Of a DNA stretch of 64,000 bases, positions 53,323-64,000 are shown in pieces. The position numbers and the translations under genes are program-made. Origin of the DNA: Merzomyia westermanni (lineage: Eukaryota > Arthropoda > Insecta > Diptera > Tephritidae). The notes below the pieces were generated by a model. The model had not been told where the DNA came from and made no database searches. It was given only the letters and a program-made list of their open reading frames with translations. The first letter of the stretch is position 1; each line of letters opens with the position of its first letter. The stretch spans positions 129,954,400-130,018,399 of the forward strand of contig OX465292.1 in the NCBI GenBank assembly GCA_949987695.1, read 5' to 3'.

Positions 53323-55423
53323 GTGTATGAACACTACCGCGAGTTGAAGAGGGAAGCGAGGCGGCTTTTCCGGGCGAAAAAAAGCGAGGCAGAAAAGTGT
53401 GAAATAAAGGAGCTTGAGATGCTGGCCAACGGGAATAATGCCCGAAAATTCTATCAAAAAATTCGGCGAATGACAGAAGGTTTCAAACCCGGTGTAAACT
53501 CCTGTAAGAATTAGAACGGCGACCTGGTGACCGATGTTCAGAGAACACTCAGAGGGATCACTTCTCTGCCCTTTTAAATGGAGAAGAGGGAAGCGAGGCG
53601 GCTTTTCCGGGCGAAAAAAAGAGAGGCAGAAAAGTGTGAAATAAAGGAGCTTGAGATTCTGGCCAACGGGAATAATGCCCGAAAATTCTATCAAAAAATT
53701 CGGCGAATGACAGAAGGTTTCAAACCCGGGGTAAACTCCTGTAAGAATTAGAACGGCGACCTGGTGACCGATGTTCAGAGAACACTCAGAATATGGAGGG
53801 ATCACTTCTCTGCCCTTTTAAATGGAGAAACTGAGCAAGAAACCAGAGAAGTTGCCGAACCCGAGCCCACAATCGAAGATGATGGAATTGACGTTCCACA
53901 ACCCGACTATAATGAGGTGCGAATAGCAATATCCCGATTGAAAAACAATTAAGCAGCTGGCGCTGATGGTTTGCCTGCTGAGCTATTCAAACACGGAGGC
54001 GAGGAGCTGGTAAGGCGCATGCATCAGCTTCAATGCAGAATTTGGACGGATGAATGCATGCCTGAAGATCGGAATCTAAGTGTTATCTGCCCAATCCACA
54101 AGAAGGGCGATCCTGCAAACTGCGCCAACTATCGCGGAATCAGCCTTTTGAATATCGCATATAAGGTCCTATCAAGCGTATTGTGCGAAAGACTGAAGCC
54201 TGATGTGAACAGACTGATTGAACCCTATCAGTGTGGCTTCAGACCTGGTAAATCTACCATCGACCAGATTTTTACAATACGCCAAATCTGGGAAAAAACC
54301 CGTGAAAAAAGAATCGACACCCATCATCTCTTTGTTGATTTTAAAGCCGCTTACGAAAAGGAGCCGCCTATATGCCGCTATGTCTGAATTTGGTTTCCCC
54401 GCAAAACTTATACGGCTATGCAAAATGACCTTGAGCAACACCGCCAGCTCGGTCAGAATTGGGAAGTACCTCTCCAAGCCGTTCGAAACTAACCGAGGTT
54501 TCAGACAGGGTGACCCCCTATCGTGCGATTTCTTTAATTTAATGCTGGAGAAAATAATACAAGCTGCAGAACTTAACCGCGCTGGAACAATATTTTATAA
54601 AAGCGTGCAACTGTTGGCATATGCTGACGATATTGATATCATTGGCCTTAACAACCGCGCCGTAACTTCTGCTTACTCCAAATTAGAAAAAGAAGCGGAG
54701 AAAATGGGATTGGTGGTGAACGAGGGCAAAACGAAGTACCTTCTGTCATCATGCAAAGAGTCAGCGCATTCGCGCCTTGGCAACCAAGCCACTGTTGGCA
54801 GCAATAATTTCGAAATAGTAAAGGACTTCGTTTACCTGGGAACCAGCATTAACACCAACAATAATGTTAGCCTAGAAATCCGACGAAGAATTACTCTTGC
54901 AAACAAATGCTACTTCGGACTGAGTAGGCAATTGAAAAGTAAAGTCCTCTCTCGACGAACGAAAATAACACTCTACAAGTCACTCATCGCACCCGTCCTG
55001 CTATATGGTGCAGAAGCGTGGACACTAAATACATCTGATGAGGCGGCTCTGGGAGTATTCGAGAGAAAGGTTCTTCGAAAGATTTGTGGACCTCTACGCG
55101 TTGGCGACGGCGAGTACCGAAGAAGATTTAATGATGAGCTGTATGAACTTTACGCAGACGCCGACATAGTTCAGCGAATTAAAACACAGCGGCTTCTCTG
55201 GCTAGGCCACGTAGTGCGAATGAGCGAAGATGCTCCAGCCCAGAAGGTATTCTTATCGGCACCCGCCGGTGGAAGCAGAGGAAGAGGGAGACCACCACTC
55301 CGATGGAAGGACCAAGTGGAGACCGATTTGCGATCCCGCGGTGTTTCCAATTGGCGCCAGTTGGCGCAACGAAGAAACGACTGGCAAGCTATGTTGGACG
55401 GTCAAAATCGCCCAGGCGGTTAG
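53323..55423 (+). pseudogene. RTE3 linker and reverse transcriptase, broken
   Basis: The linker occurs twice because of the 237-bp duplication, with the NSCKN stop in both copies. A further stop after RLKNN at 53950 precedes LPAELFKHGG. RT motifs continue in 53971-54387 and, after the shared frame break near 54360, in 54218-55423 with LLAYADDIDIIG and RGRGRPPLRWKDQV. Confidence 0.85.
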
Positions 55424-55443
55424 ATGACCATTTAAAGAAGAAG

Positions 55444-56229
55444 AAGCGAATGATTGGAAGAAGAGGGCTTCCATCTGATATTTTTTGCGACAACGCAACT
55501 AACTTCGTTGGTGCTTGCAGCAAACTTGTTGAATTGAAAGCGTTCCTTTTCAAAGCAGAAAATAAAGAGACCATTACCAGTTATTGCTCTAATGAATTTA
55601 TAAATTTTCATTTTATTCCACCTAGGGCACCTCATTTTGGCGGCATTTGGGAGGCTGCAGTCAAATCAGCCAAGGGCCATCTGCATCGCAGCGTAATGAA
55701 TGCAAGGCTCATTTACGAGGAGCTCACTACAGTGTTGGTGGATATAGAAGCAGTTCTCAACTCGCGACCCATATCACCAGTCTCGTCCGATCCCAGCGAC
55801 TTCGAAGCACTAACTCCAGGTCATTTCCTAACTGGCAGCGCATTAAAGTCTCTACCTGAACGAATGGTAGTGGATACTCTTAACCATTTGAACAAATGGA
55901 ACCAAATAACTGCGTTAAAACAAATATTTTGGAAACGATGGTCGCATGAATATATAAGCGAACTTCAATCACGAACGAAATGGAACACTGATAATGAGAA
56001 TATCGCTAAAGACAAAATGGTTCTCATCCATGAGGATAATGTACCACCGCAACGATGGCTGATAGGTCGTGTTATAGACACAATACCAGGAAGGGATGGG
56101 CGAGTTAGAGTGGTAAACCTACGCACCCCGAAGGAAACATGCCGTCGCACAATATCGCAATACTACCGATTTAAAAGTCCTTTCAACGGGGCCGGGATGT
56201 TGGGTCATTGGTTGGGACACCCTGCCTAA
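55444..56229 (+). pseudogene. BEL integrase C-terminal half and terminal domain, unit B
   Basis: Same as 34219-35004: SDIFCDNATNFVG and APHFGGIWEAAVKSAKG with the catalytic Asp and Glu, then VLIHEDNVPPQRWLIGRVID. I see no amino-acid difference from unit A in this stretch. Confidence 0.88.
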
Positions 56230-56738
56230 CTAACAGCTGTCGTGGTTCAATAACCTGGTCAAATTCATTTACTTTAAATTTGTATCATTTACTTGGATTC
56301 AATAACTTACCTAACTGTTGCATTCCAATGTCTAGTTTAAGAGAATGTACAATCATACAAACATATATGTACTTATGTATTTCTAACTAACTTGAATGCT
56401 CCCACTCAACATTATACGTATACACACACGCTTGTATGCTTACATACCTACATGCGCCAAAACAATAGCGAGAATTTTGCCAGCCTTTTTTTGCATCTTC
56501 TTTCGCTGATGCATGGCTATGTATAAACAAGCACACAAACGTGTATATTTGTATGCCCTGTTTGAATAAGCTATACCTCTTTGGAATTATCGAAATTATT
56601 AAATAGTTAGTCTACTGTTGACCACCAAGACGCGGTGTTTTATTTGCGCGACATTTATTTGCCTTTAGTTGCACAGCCCGTTTTTTATAGTTTTTATTTT
56701 ATATAAATCGCGGTCAGAAAAAATATTCTGACTCTACA
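56198..56738 (+). mobile_element. BEL 3' LTR, unit B (541 bp)
   Basis: Matches 34973-35513 with at least one substitution (CGGTG at about 56631 against CGGCG in A). It is therefore much closer to the unit A 3' LTR than either is to its own 5' LTR. Confidence 0.92.
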
Positions 56739-56743
56739 ATATG

Positions 56744-57335
56744 GTTTTTGAAAATGAATGAAACGTTCATTTGGAAGTTCCACAAATTTCTCAGTATTAG
56801 CGTGACGTCGGTTCCCATACTTGTTTTTTTTTTTATAAACAGGCAGTTTTCTCAATTTTTCCTTTACATCTGGCTTTTTTTGAAGTCAATTTAGGGGGAG
56901 AAAATTACAATGAAATGATGGTTCTCTGGCTTTTTTCATTAACCACAACTTAGACACATTTAAAACACATGTCATGTTGATTTTTAAGGAAGGTTATCAT
57001 CTTAACTCTTCAAATGTAGTCTAAGAGTTCGGGTTATATGTCTGCCCTTTGACAAATTAAAATATTTGAAGAAGAAAATAGTTGATGTCTTCAGGAAAAT
57101 TAACACGATTTCTAGCCAGTTCGTAAATAATAAATTGAAGAAGCTAAAAACTGTGTTTTCGGTTTTTTGTATTTTAAATATACGGTCTATAAGCGATTCT
57201 GTCTCATCGGAAAACCCCGATAGAAATAATGAAAATTATCAAACTTCTCTACTGAGTTTCTCGTTTCGACGGAATTGGGTAGTGATATATAAAATTATTA
57301 TAATATTATTACATATAGGCTACATATATGTTTAC
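56744..57335. other. Continuation of pre-BEL repeat and non-coding sequence, unit B
   Basis: Equivalent to 35519-36109, with the same 90-residue unassigned frame at 57066-57338. Confidence 0.45.
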
Positions 57336-57789
57336 TAGTGTGACCGCAAGTTATATGGACATTTTTTTTTTCGTATTTTCACTTAGCAAACCCCTTAGAT
57401 TTATTCCAAATTAGAAAAAGATTATCTATAAAAAATTTTAGGTCGTTTGCGTAATGATTGGGCGTGCCTTGAGCCCACAAAGTTTGCTAGAAATGCTATT
57501 TTTCTCACTATGGTTCGTTTAAATTGTTCTTAACTTCAGTAATATTTATTTTATAGAAAAACTTTATTCACAAATATTCTAGGGACATATCTGATGAACA
57601 ATGTTGCGCTGTATTAGTTTTCTTTAACATTAATATTTAATCCAGAAAAAACCAATTTAAAAAATAACAGCGAAATTTTCACATATCTTCGCATTCTTTG
57701 CATACGAACAATTTTCATATATCTATTTGCAACACATAATTAGTGCAACAGTTTACCGTTAGTTCTTACTGAGTAGCAGAGCAGAATAT

Positions 57790-58256
57790 TGTGACGATTC
57801 TTCTCAAGCATGTACCATCCCTATCTCAATAACACTTCCACCACTAGTTAAACACAACAGAGATAAAATGGCTACGCTTATGCATGCAAGCATGTACCAA
57901 GCAAGAGGAAGAGAGATCGCGCGAGTGTTTGCGAATACGATGCAAAGAGGAGATGCCTATAAATAACACCGATCCTTCGAGAACACGAAGAGCGAATAAC
58001 CAAGAAAGTTCTCGGTGCGTAGGCAAGCACCCTGTTGGACTATATAAGGCAGTGACCAAGCAAGGCAGGTTAATCAGTTTATTTTCAAGCGTTGAATAGT
58101 GAACTACTGCGAAGTTACCAAACTCTTAAATTTGTATTGCGTTTATTACTAGTAAATAAAACTAGCTATTACTTACAATATCTGTGCGTGTGTTTATTTA
58201 ACTTTATAGTGATCGAACCCAGGATTGATAATCAAGGAATCATCGAATTCGTCACA
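57790..58256 (+). mobile_element. Solo LTR inside the DNA transposon, unit B
   Basis: Same 467-bp TGTGACG...CGTCACA element with ATAT duplications as 36565-37031. Confidence 0.82.
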
Positions 58257-58478
58257 ATATTATTTATGTTGTTACCAGTACTTGAAAATAAGTAGAAAAC
58301 AAGTAATCGATACATACCCAGTACTCGGTACAAAAGAATCGACTACAAATTTACTAGGTATCGGAACAAAAGTATCGATACTTGTATTTACTAGTTTCAT
58401 AACTAGTTGTTACTTACCGACGACTAGTTTTCATTTATTTTTGTGCATTGAAAGGAATTAGACATATCATCAAGAGTT

Positions 58479-59024
58479 TTGCGTGAAAAAATTCATTTGT
58501 TAGGCTATTTTTCTCCTTCCTTAAGTGGGTGTAAACTACCTTCTAACAAAGAAGTTATGAAGGTATTGTTTTTTAATTTACGAGCAGTAAAATTAAATTT
58601 ACGTGAGAGTGCTAAATTAGTGGTCGAAGAAGTGAGTACTTTTTGGGATAAAGCTCGAATCCCCACTAGAACCAAGCAACACTGCATAACAAAACTTGAA
58701 GATTTATATAATGCATGGAGGAAAGTGAATAAAAATTCTAATATTAAATCGGAAAAGCAAAGAGAAAGAGAAGAGTCATGGACGTCGAAGTTAGATGACT
58801 TACTTGATACAGCAAGTGCAAATGACCTGGACCTTAATAAAAATTCAGAAGACAAACTATTTTTAGAGAATCAAAGAAAGAAAGGTAGACAGGGGTTTAT
58901 GTATGGCATCGTTTACAAAACAGCAGTAAGAGAAGAAAGAATGGAAGAACATCAACAAAATCATTTAAACCGGAAAGAACAGAGTGATCGTGCATTAGCT
59001 GCTTCTAGTAAGAAGAAATTGTAG
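58479..59024 (+). CDS. Transposon-borne helical protein of unknown function, unit B
   Basis: Counterpart of 37254-37799; one replacement is visible (His to Tyr in FMYGIV(H/Y)KTAV). It is likewise open from a TTG, with the first ATG further in. No recognised domain. Confidence 0.6.
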   Translation: MREKIHLLGYFSPSLSGCKLPSNKEVMKVLFFNLRAVKLNLRESAKLVVEEVSTFWDKARIPTRTKQHCITKLEDLYNAWRKVNKNSNIKSEKQREREESWTSKLDDLLDTASANDLDLNKNSEDKLFLENQRKKGRQGFMYGIVYKTAVREERMEEHQQNHLNRKEQSDRALAASSKKKL

Positions 59025-59237
59025 ATTATTTTTAATATAGTATAACATATATTTATTTGTACTGTCTTTATTCAGATGAAACAGCTGAACTTTCTTCCTG
59101 CAGTTCGGAGAGCGAAATCAGCGAAATCGCTGCTATTAAATTTTTTATATATAATTTTTTTCTAATTTGGAATAAATCTAAGGGGGTTGATACGTGAAAA
59201 TACGAAAAAACAAAATAACGGTCACACTAATGTTTAC

Positions 59238-60897
59238 CTCAAGTCAAATAATATTGAGAAAAAATTTGATTGCTTAAAAAGTTCATAAAGCTATGTAGGT
59301 ATTTTTTTAAGTATTTTGCTTTGATAAGCTGGAAAAATTTTCGGTTTTTTTTTGTAAAAATTAGATTTTTTAACTCCAATATAGAAGTCACACACAAAAA
59401 AATATTGGGTTAAAAATATAATAAATTAAAAAAAAATCATGATAAGAAGTTTTCATATACATACTTCAACGCTTACCACCTGCGCTACTACTGTATATAC
59501 GAGTACATTGTACAATAACGTAGTCAGATACTGTAGTTGGCAGCTTTGGCTTTATGCAGAAAACTTTAATGAATTATTCCAAATAAATGAAGCATTATCT
59601 GGCACACATAATATGCCTATGCACTGCTCCTGACCCATACGAATATATCAAAATACATTTTTATTGAAATGATGCATGTTTAAATATAGATATACTATGG
59701 CAATTGATTGTATGATAAAAATTGTAGCCTATTAATATATAGATAAGGATAATAATAAATATTATTATGATGTAAACCAAAATAAAAACAATAAGAATTA
59801 TAACAAAATTAATAACATCAACAATACGAGACCGAAATGACGCCAGCTTAGCAAACCTCAAATATAATCAACACCCGTAACAAAACGCAAACATAACTTT
59901 AGTTATACTGATTTATATAAATATAACTAATGAGTAAGATATTGTCTTAATGATCGATACCCCTGCCAACCATGGCTAACCGTGTTGAAACTCTGATTAC
60001 ACAAATTCACGATATTTTACTAACCCCAACGCATATTTTTGAAATTTGTATAGAAAACAACAAGTGCCTAAAAGTATGCACTCACACGTACAAGGAAAAA
60101 CATTTCCAACACGGTTAAAAACTGAACCTCGCCGAACAAAATTACCCACTTTTTAGCGACTTGTTTGGTACGCGCCACTCAATGTTTATCCAAATTTTTA
60201 TTTACTGCTTGTTGGCCGGGATTAGTTCTATATGCACAGCAGTGTATTAATGGTCGCAGTGCTTATGTTTAAGATTATTTGTACTAAGACACTGGGACCG
60301 TAAGTATAGGGTTTGGTGCTTAAAACTTTGCCGTAAACTACAACTCGGTGTCGACCTTCCGTTTTATTCTTATAACTAAAACATCAATTGAAGTTAGCTG
60401 CAGACTTCTGGGAGAGAGAAAGGTATGATATTGTTAGACCCGTTGGCAATTTACAAAATCTGCTTGTCAAGCAGTGTATATATGGGATTGTCTCTTGCTT
60501 GCCACCATACAGTCAAAAAGTGCCAATCGCCATTTTCATTGAGAATTTTTAATTTTTTACTATTATTCCATGATTACTCGACAATCTTTAAGGTTTATTA
60601 GTTTAAGGGGCATTAAAATAAGAACAAAATACATATTGCATTACATCACATACGGGATTCAATTATTTATAATTTTTCCTCCTCACATCGTCAAAACTAG
60701 GGCAACCACAAATTTGCTTTAAAAAATGCCATTTTTGCGCCTAAAAATTGAAAATGAATTGGCACTTTAAATTAGCTTTAAAAAATGTTTCTATTTTATT
60801 TCAGTTCATATTCTTAAAACTAAAAGAAAAAAGGAAATATGTCAATTTTTAGGTACAAGTTTCAAAGCAAAAAAAATTCTATTAATTTATAAAAAAT
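59238..60897. other. Non-coding stretch, unit B
   Basis: Equivalent to 38013-39672, including the MITE-like inverted pair near 59973-60115. No gene is supported. Confidence 0.45.
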
Positions 60898-61612
60898 TTA
60901 ATTCATATTTTTGTTGCAGTATACAAGAAACGTTTTTTCTAAATTTTCGAACAGACATCCGTGTCTATTATCACGGTAAATAATTTTATACATCGAAAAT
61001 GTTCTTTCAATATCTACGGACGTTAAAGGTGCATATTTAAAGACCAGCACTTCGAAAATTGTGTATGTGGAATTGCGACGTGATGTAGATTTTGATGCAA
61101 TTTGATCACCAATGCCTTTTATCTCAATGAAACCTTCGTTTTTCAACCAGTAGCCGAATAAATATAAGACCTGCTTATTTTGGAAGAAAATTTGAAAGCA
61201 TATTTTTTAGATTTCCGTAAAATTGAGATCGAATGAAATATTTCTTATCTTCTTTTGCCTAGCGTAAAATGTGAATGTATAATATGTATATTCTCTCAAA
61301 AAAGTCCGACCAAAAATCTATACAAAATCGGCAGTAGAAGTTCTAGATCACTACGACGGAAAAGATTTTCCACTGATAAGGATGCTAGTGCACATTGTGG
61401 CTACACTACCAGTCAGTAATGCTTTTCCATAAAGAAGTTTTTCTACCCTTCGGTGATTAAAAACATGGTTACGAACAACTATGACTGAAGAGAAGCTCAC
61501 TGGTTTAGCACTTTTATATGTACATTATGAGTTTAAAATCGACATTGAAAACATTATAGAAAGATACTCAAAAAAAGGGAAGCGAAAAATTGATTTTATA
61601 ATATAGAATTGT
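60898..61612 (-). pseudogene. hAT transposase C-terminal half, unit B / original locus
   Basis: The minus-strand frame 60898-61146 reads EVLVFKYAPLTSVDIERTFS and MYKIIYRDNRHGCLFENLEK, the hAT C-terminal dimerisation domain (LTSVDIERTFS). Upstream to 61612 the frame is broken. It adjoins the RTE fragment at 61627, beyond which the N-terminal half continues. This is therefore the original, contiguous half of the split hAT gene. Confidence 0.85.
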
Positions 61613-61626
61613 ATCATAACAGCTAT
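61613..61626. repeat. RTE-fragment target duplication, left
   Basis: ATCATAACAGCTAT, repeated at 61819-61832. Confidence 0.93.
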
Positions 61627-61818
61627 TCCTATCGGCACCCGCCGGTGGAAGCAGAGGAAGAGGGAGACCACCACTCCGATGGAAGGACCAAGTGGAGACC
61701 GATTTGCGATCCCGCGGTGTTTCCAATTGGCGCCAGTTGGCGCAACGAAGAAACGACTGGCGAGCTATGTTGGACGGTCAAAATCGCCCAGGCGGTTAGA
61801 TGACCATTTAAAGAAAAG
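61627..61818 (+). mobile_element. 5'-truncated RTE fragment in the hAT relic
   Basis: 192 bp of RTE 3' end, encoding SAPAGGSRGRGRPPLRWKDQ to the stop, with the GACCATTTAAAGAAAAG tail. It is bounded by 14-bp duplications, the usual outcome of incomplete target-primed reverse transcription. Confidence 0.93.
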
Positions 61819-61832
61819 ATCATAACAGCTAT

Positions 61833-62169
61833 GAAAATATTTATATATTTATGAAAAATAATAAAATCTATATATTTATGAAAAATAATAATGTATACCG
61901 TTTAAAAACATCTTTGTAACAAAACTACAAATTTTATCTGTTGACGAATAGATTCAATGTACTTAATTTCAATAAACATTATTGGTCATCTCTTTTTTCC
62001 TTTTTTTTTCATTGCTCCAATAAATATAGATTCAAGATAACTACCTTAGTTAAAAGTTATCAGAATGAACTAGTTTCTACCTTTGAGCTGTATAAAATCA
62101 TTTCTTGGTTGCTTTTTGTTCGAATCCTTTCAATTAGTTGAGTTATTTTGAGTGATTAAAGATAAATTC
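61833..62169. other. Short AT-rich spacer within the hAT relic
   Basis: Contains a small tandem duplication (TATATATTTATGAAAAATAA at about 61850 and 61872). Probably decayed hAT coding sequence; no motif is visible. Confidence 0.4.
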
Positions 62170-63153
62170 GTTACGTTTATTCGTAATTATGTCAAAATGG
62201 TGTTCTGAAATTAATCATTCAATTATATTACGGACTTTCGCCCCTATTTTCAACAACAGTGAACAGAGCTTTTCTCTTACTTCCACACATTTAATATTTT
62301 CAACTATATTTTTGACACCTGCAATTGCACTGTAAGCTGAAGAACAGCAGTTGCCAGCTTTTTTATTGAATTCACCAGAAACCCGAAATTAGCATCTATA
62401 AAAATGATATCTTGCCGAACATCTGCAGCATTCAATAAGGCTTTCGCACTTTCAATAAATTGAGAGTAGTTTGAATCAAATTCAATAGTTGTTCGAATCT
62501 TTTAAAAATATTTAACATAAAATCTAACTGCTTCCAACCATGTACCCCACCGTAGGGGAATCTCGGAAAATTGTAGTCCGTAATGGAGCCTTGAGTAAAA
62601 CTTTTTTTGTGTAAGCAATTAATTGATCAACTTTAGGATTAGATTAGCGTATTTTTTCACAAAGCCTATGAAGAGCATGAGCGAGGCATGTAACGTGAAT
62701 TATTATGGCACCTCCAGCTTTCACCGTGTAACGCGCTTGGACCCAATAGTTTTATTGAATCGTCAAAAAGCCGTGCTATATTAGAGGGATCTGCTTTCTC
62801 TAATAAATCTGCATTTAACAAAAAACGTTGCTTGGAAATAGTCTCATCGGTGCTGAGTATGCCCAAAACTACATTGGCTACGTACCGTCCAAAAGAATCA
62901 GGGGTTAATCAATTGATAACCATACGTACTGATTTTGTACACAATTTTTTATATTTTCATTTGTTGGGTTGTAGATGGAATTAACTGCACTGCGCAGAGT
63001 GGTTTCTGATGGTACCTGGTGCTCCATATATTTATCCAAAAAATTCTTAAAATGTTTGTTCCGTATTTGGAAAAGTGGTATGTCAGCAGCGACAAGCGCT
63101 TTGCACAAACCCATGGTGAATTTCTTATTTTTATACCTAGTAGTGCTACGCAC
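62170..63153 (-). pseudogene. hAT transposase N-terminal and central part
   Basis: The minus-strand frame 62905-63153 reads GLCKALVAADIPLFQIRNKH, FKNFLDKYMEHQVPSETTLR and ends NQYVWLSID, the start of the hAT RNase-H-like core with its first catalytic Asp. The next piece (62666-62866) has GILSTDETISKQRFLLNADL and LEKADPSNIARLFDDSIKLL; HVTCLAHALHRLC-like coding follows near 62650-62700. Frameshifts and stops separate the pieces. Any BED zinc finger would lie beyond 63153, where a dispersed repeat begins. Confidence 0.82.
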
Positions 63154-64000
63154 ACAAGGTATATTAACTTAAGTCGTCTAACGGTGGTTTGCAACGGCAT
63201 AAACGGATCGAAATAGATATTGAATATATATCAAAATGTTCAGGACTTAAAAAATATTGATTGAGCCATGTCCGTCCGTCCGCCTGTTAACACTATAACT
63301 TGAGTAAATTTTGAGAGACCTTAATGAAATTTGGTATGCAGGTTCCTTGGCACTCATCTCCAAGCGCTATTTAAAATGGGCGAAATCGGATGATAGCCAC
63401 GCCCACTTTTAATATATAGAATATTTTCGAAAATACATAATACACATATAAGGATAAAATTTGGTTTGTACATTAACTTTAAGGCAGAAAATAAAATTTT
63501 CCAAACATTTTTTTAATTAGGCGTGGCAGCACCCACTTTTGATTAAGTCAAATTTATAAATAATATTAATCATAAATAAAAACCCGTTCAAGATATTAAA
63601 ACGAAATTTGGCTCACATATTTATATTAATACAAGGAATGTTCCGGAAAAATGGGCGACATCGGTTAAGGTCCACGCCCACTTTTATACGAAAATTTTGA
63701 AAAGGATCATATATATATTTAATAGCAATAACTTTGCGTAAAATAGCTTTATATCATTTTTATCTCACTTTCAATGTGTCCATGAACGAAGAAAGGCGAA
63801 AAATAGAAATTTTTGAAAATGGGTCCCGCCCCTTTTTAAGTGGATTATACCACAAAGTTTCTTATACCATAACTGCGGCAAAAATTAGCTGCTTCTCAAT
63901 AGTATGTATTATACTACTGCCAAAAGAACACACAAGCAAAATATCCGGACAAGTTGTTAATACCCCACTGCAATAGATAAGTTATATATCTTTTTTATAC
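63125..64000 (-). repeat. Dispersed GTGGGCG-box repeat, copy e (runs off the window)
   Basis: Reverse orientation of the 3' half of 7261-9480. GATGATAGCCACGCCCACTT at about 63390-63409 pairs with 8990-9010, and GGTTAAGGTCCACGCCCACTT at 63664-63684 pairs with 8692-8720. Boxes are spaced about 140-150 bp. It abuts or replaces the start of the hAT relic. Confidence 0.75.

Larger units (their letters stand above)
51795..55443 (+). mobile_element. RTE-type element RTE3 in the BEL integrase, unit B
   Basis: Unit B copy of RTE2, 239 bp longer, chiefly because of a 237-bp internal duplication (53346-53582 repeated at 53583). Flanks are AAGTGAATGATTGGA (51780-51794) and AAGCGAATGATTGGA (55444-55458). 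The single mismatch arose after insertion. Confidence 0.93.
45924..56738 (+). mobile_element. BEL/Pao LTR retrotransposon, unit B
   Basis: Same insertion as 23877-35513, with the same ATATG target duplication (45919-45923, 56739-56743) and the same RTE insertion in integrase. It lacks the DD41D mariner but has more coding damage: a gag frameshift and stop, a one-base RT deletion, a 200-bp RNase H deletion, and a stop at the edge of RTE3. Confidence 0.93.
57336..59229 (+). mobile_element. DNA transposon with ~110-bp terminal inverted repeats, unit B
   Basis: Copy of 36110-38004, with ATGTTTAC on both sides (57328-57335, 59230-59237). Same structure, including the nested solo LTR. Confidence 0.85.
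40402..61626 (+). repeat. Tandem duplication unit B (~21.2 kb)
   Basis: Second direct copy of 19228-40401. Differences include the DD34D mariner (41650-42619), a 432-bp leader duplication in BEL, a 200-bp RNase H deletion, a 237-bp RTE duplication, and scattered substitutions and small indels. Confidence 0.93.

Noticed and set aside
53110..53805. 231-residue minus-strand ORF
   Set aside because: Antisense to the duplicated RTE3 linker; its internal repeat simply mirrors the 237-bp duplication.

Overview
The window looks like repeat-dense intergenic or heterochromatic DNA of a higher dipteran insect. A tephritid-like fly is my best guess, from the style of the BEL/Pao, RTE, R1, jockey, mariner and hAT relics and of the AAGTTCGG-ended dispersed repeats. 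I see no intact host gene. Almost everything recognisable is a transposable element, most of them broken and nested inside each other.

1-9.6 kb: two minus-strand copies of a retrotransposon gag fragment (362-1176, 5099-5716), a four-unit ~143-bp tandem repeat (2090-2655), a jockey-like reverse transcriptase relic, a tRNA-derived SINE (3504-3862), and several copies of a non-coding dispersed repeat whose sequence carries a GTGGGCG-type box about every 150 bp (best copy 7261-9480).

9.6-20.5 kb: a minus-strand R1-clade non-LTR element. It is interrupted by a plus-strand jockey-type fragment (10848-11904) and by a full-length plus-strand RTE-type element (RTE1, 13329-19421, 11-bp target duplication). 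RTE1 is itself split by a second copy of the SINE (16157-16516) and by a rearranged gypsy-like LTR element (16855-19184). That element carries an open, intact-frame fragment of a ZIP/SLC39 zinc transporter gene just inside its 5' LTR.

19.2-61.6 kb: a direct tandem duplication of about 21.2 kb (unit A 19228-40401, unit B 40402-61626). Each unit holds, in order, the R1 gag end, an unidentified 154-aa ORF, diverged tandem repeats, a BEL/Pao element carrying an RTE insertion in its integrase, a DNA transposon with ~110-bp inverted repeats and an 8-bp target duplication (its 181-aa ORF unrecognised, with a solo LTR nested inside), and the C-terminal half of a hAT transposase. The junction at 40402-40590 is a chimera of two RTE 3' ends: its left side matches the small RTE fragment at 61627-61818 and its right side matches the end of RTE1. 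This fits unequal crossing-over between two RTE tails, though an assembly artefact must be excluded. Unit A alone has a DD41D mariner and unit B alone has a DD34D mariner; each occupies a clean TA site that is empty in the other unit.

61.6-64 kb: the RTE 3' fragment with 14-bp target duplications, sitting inside a minus-strand hAT transposase relic (N-terminal half 62170-63153), then another dispersed-repeat copy running off the end.

The genes do not form a pathway. The window is a layered record of insertions: the nest R1 > RTE1 > LTR element > ZIP fragment on the left, and BEL > (RTE, mariner) in each duplicated unit. Function assignments come from recognised protein motifs. Clade names are from memory of these families and were not checked against a database.
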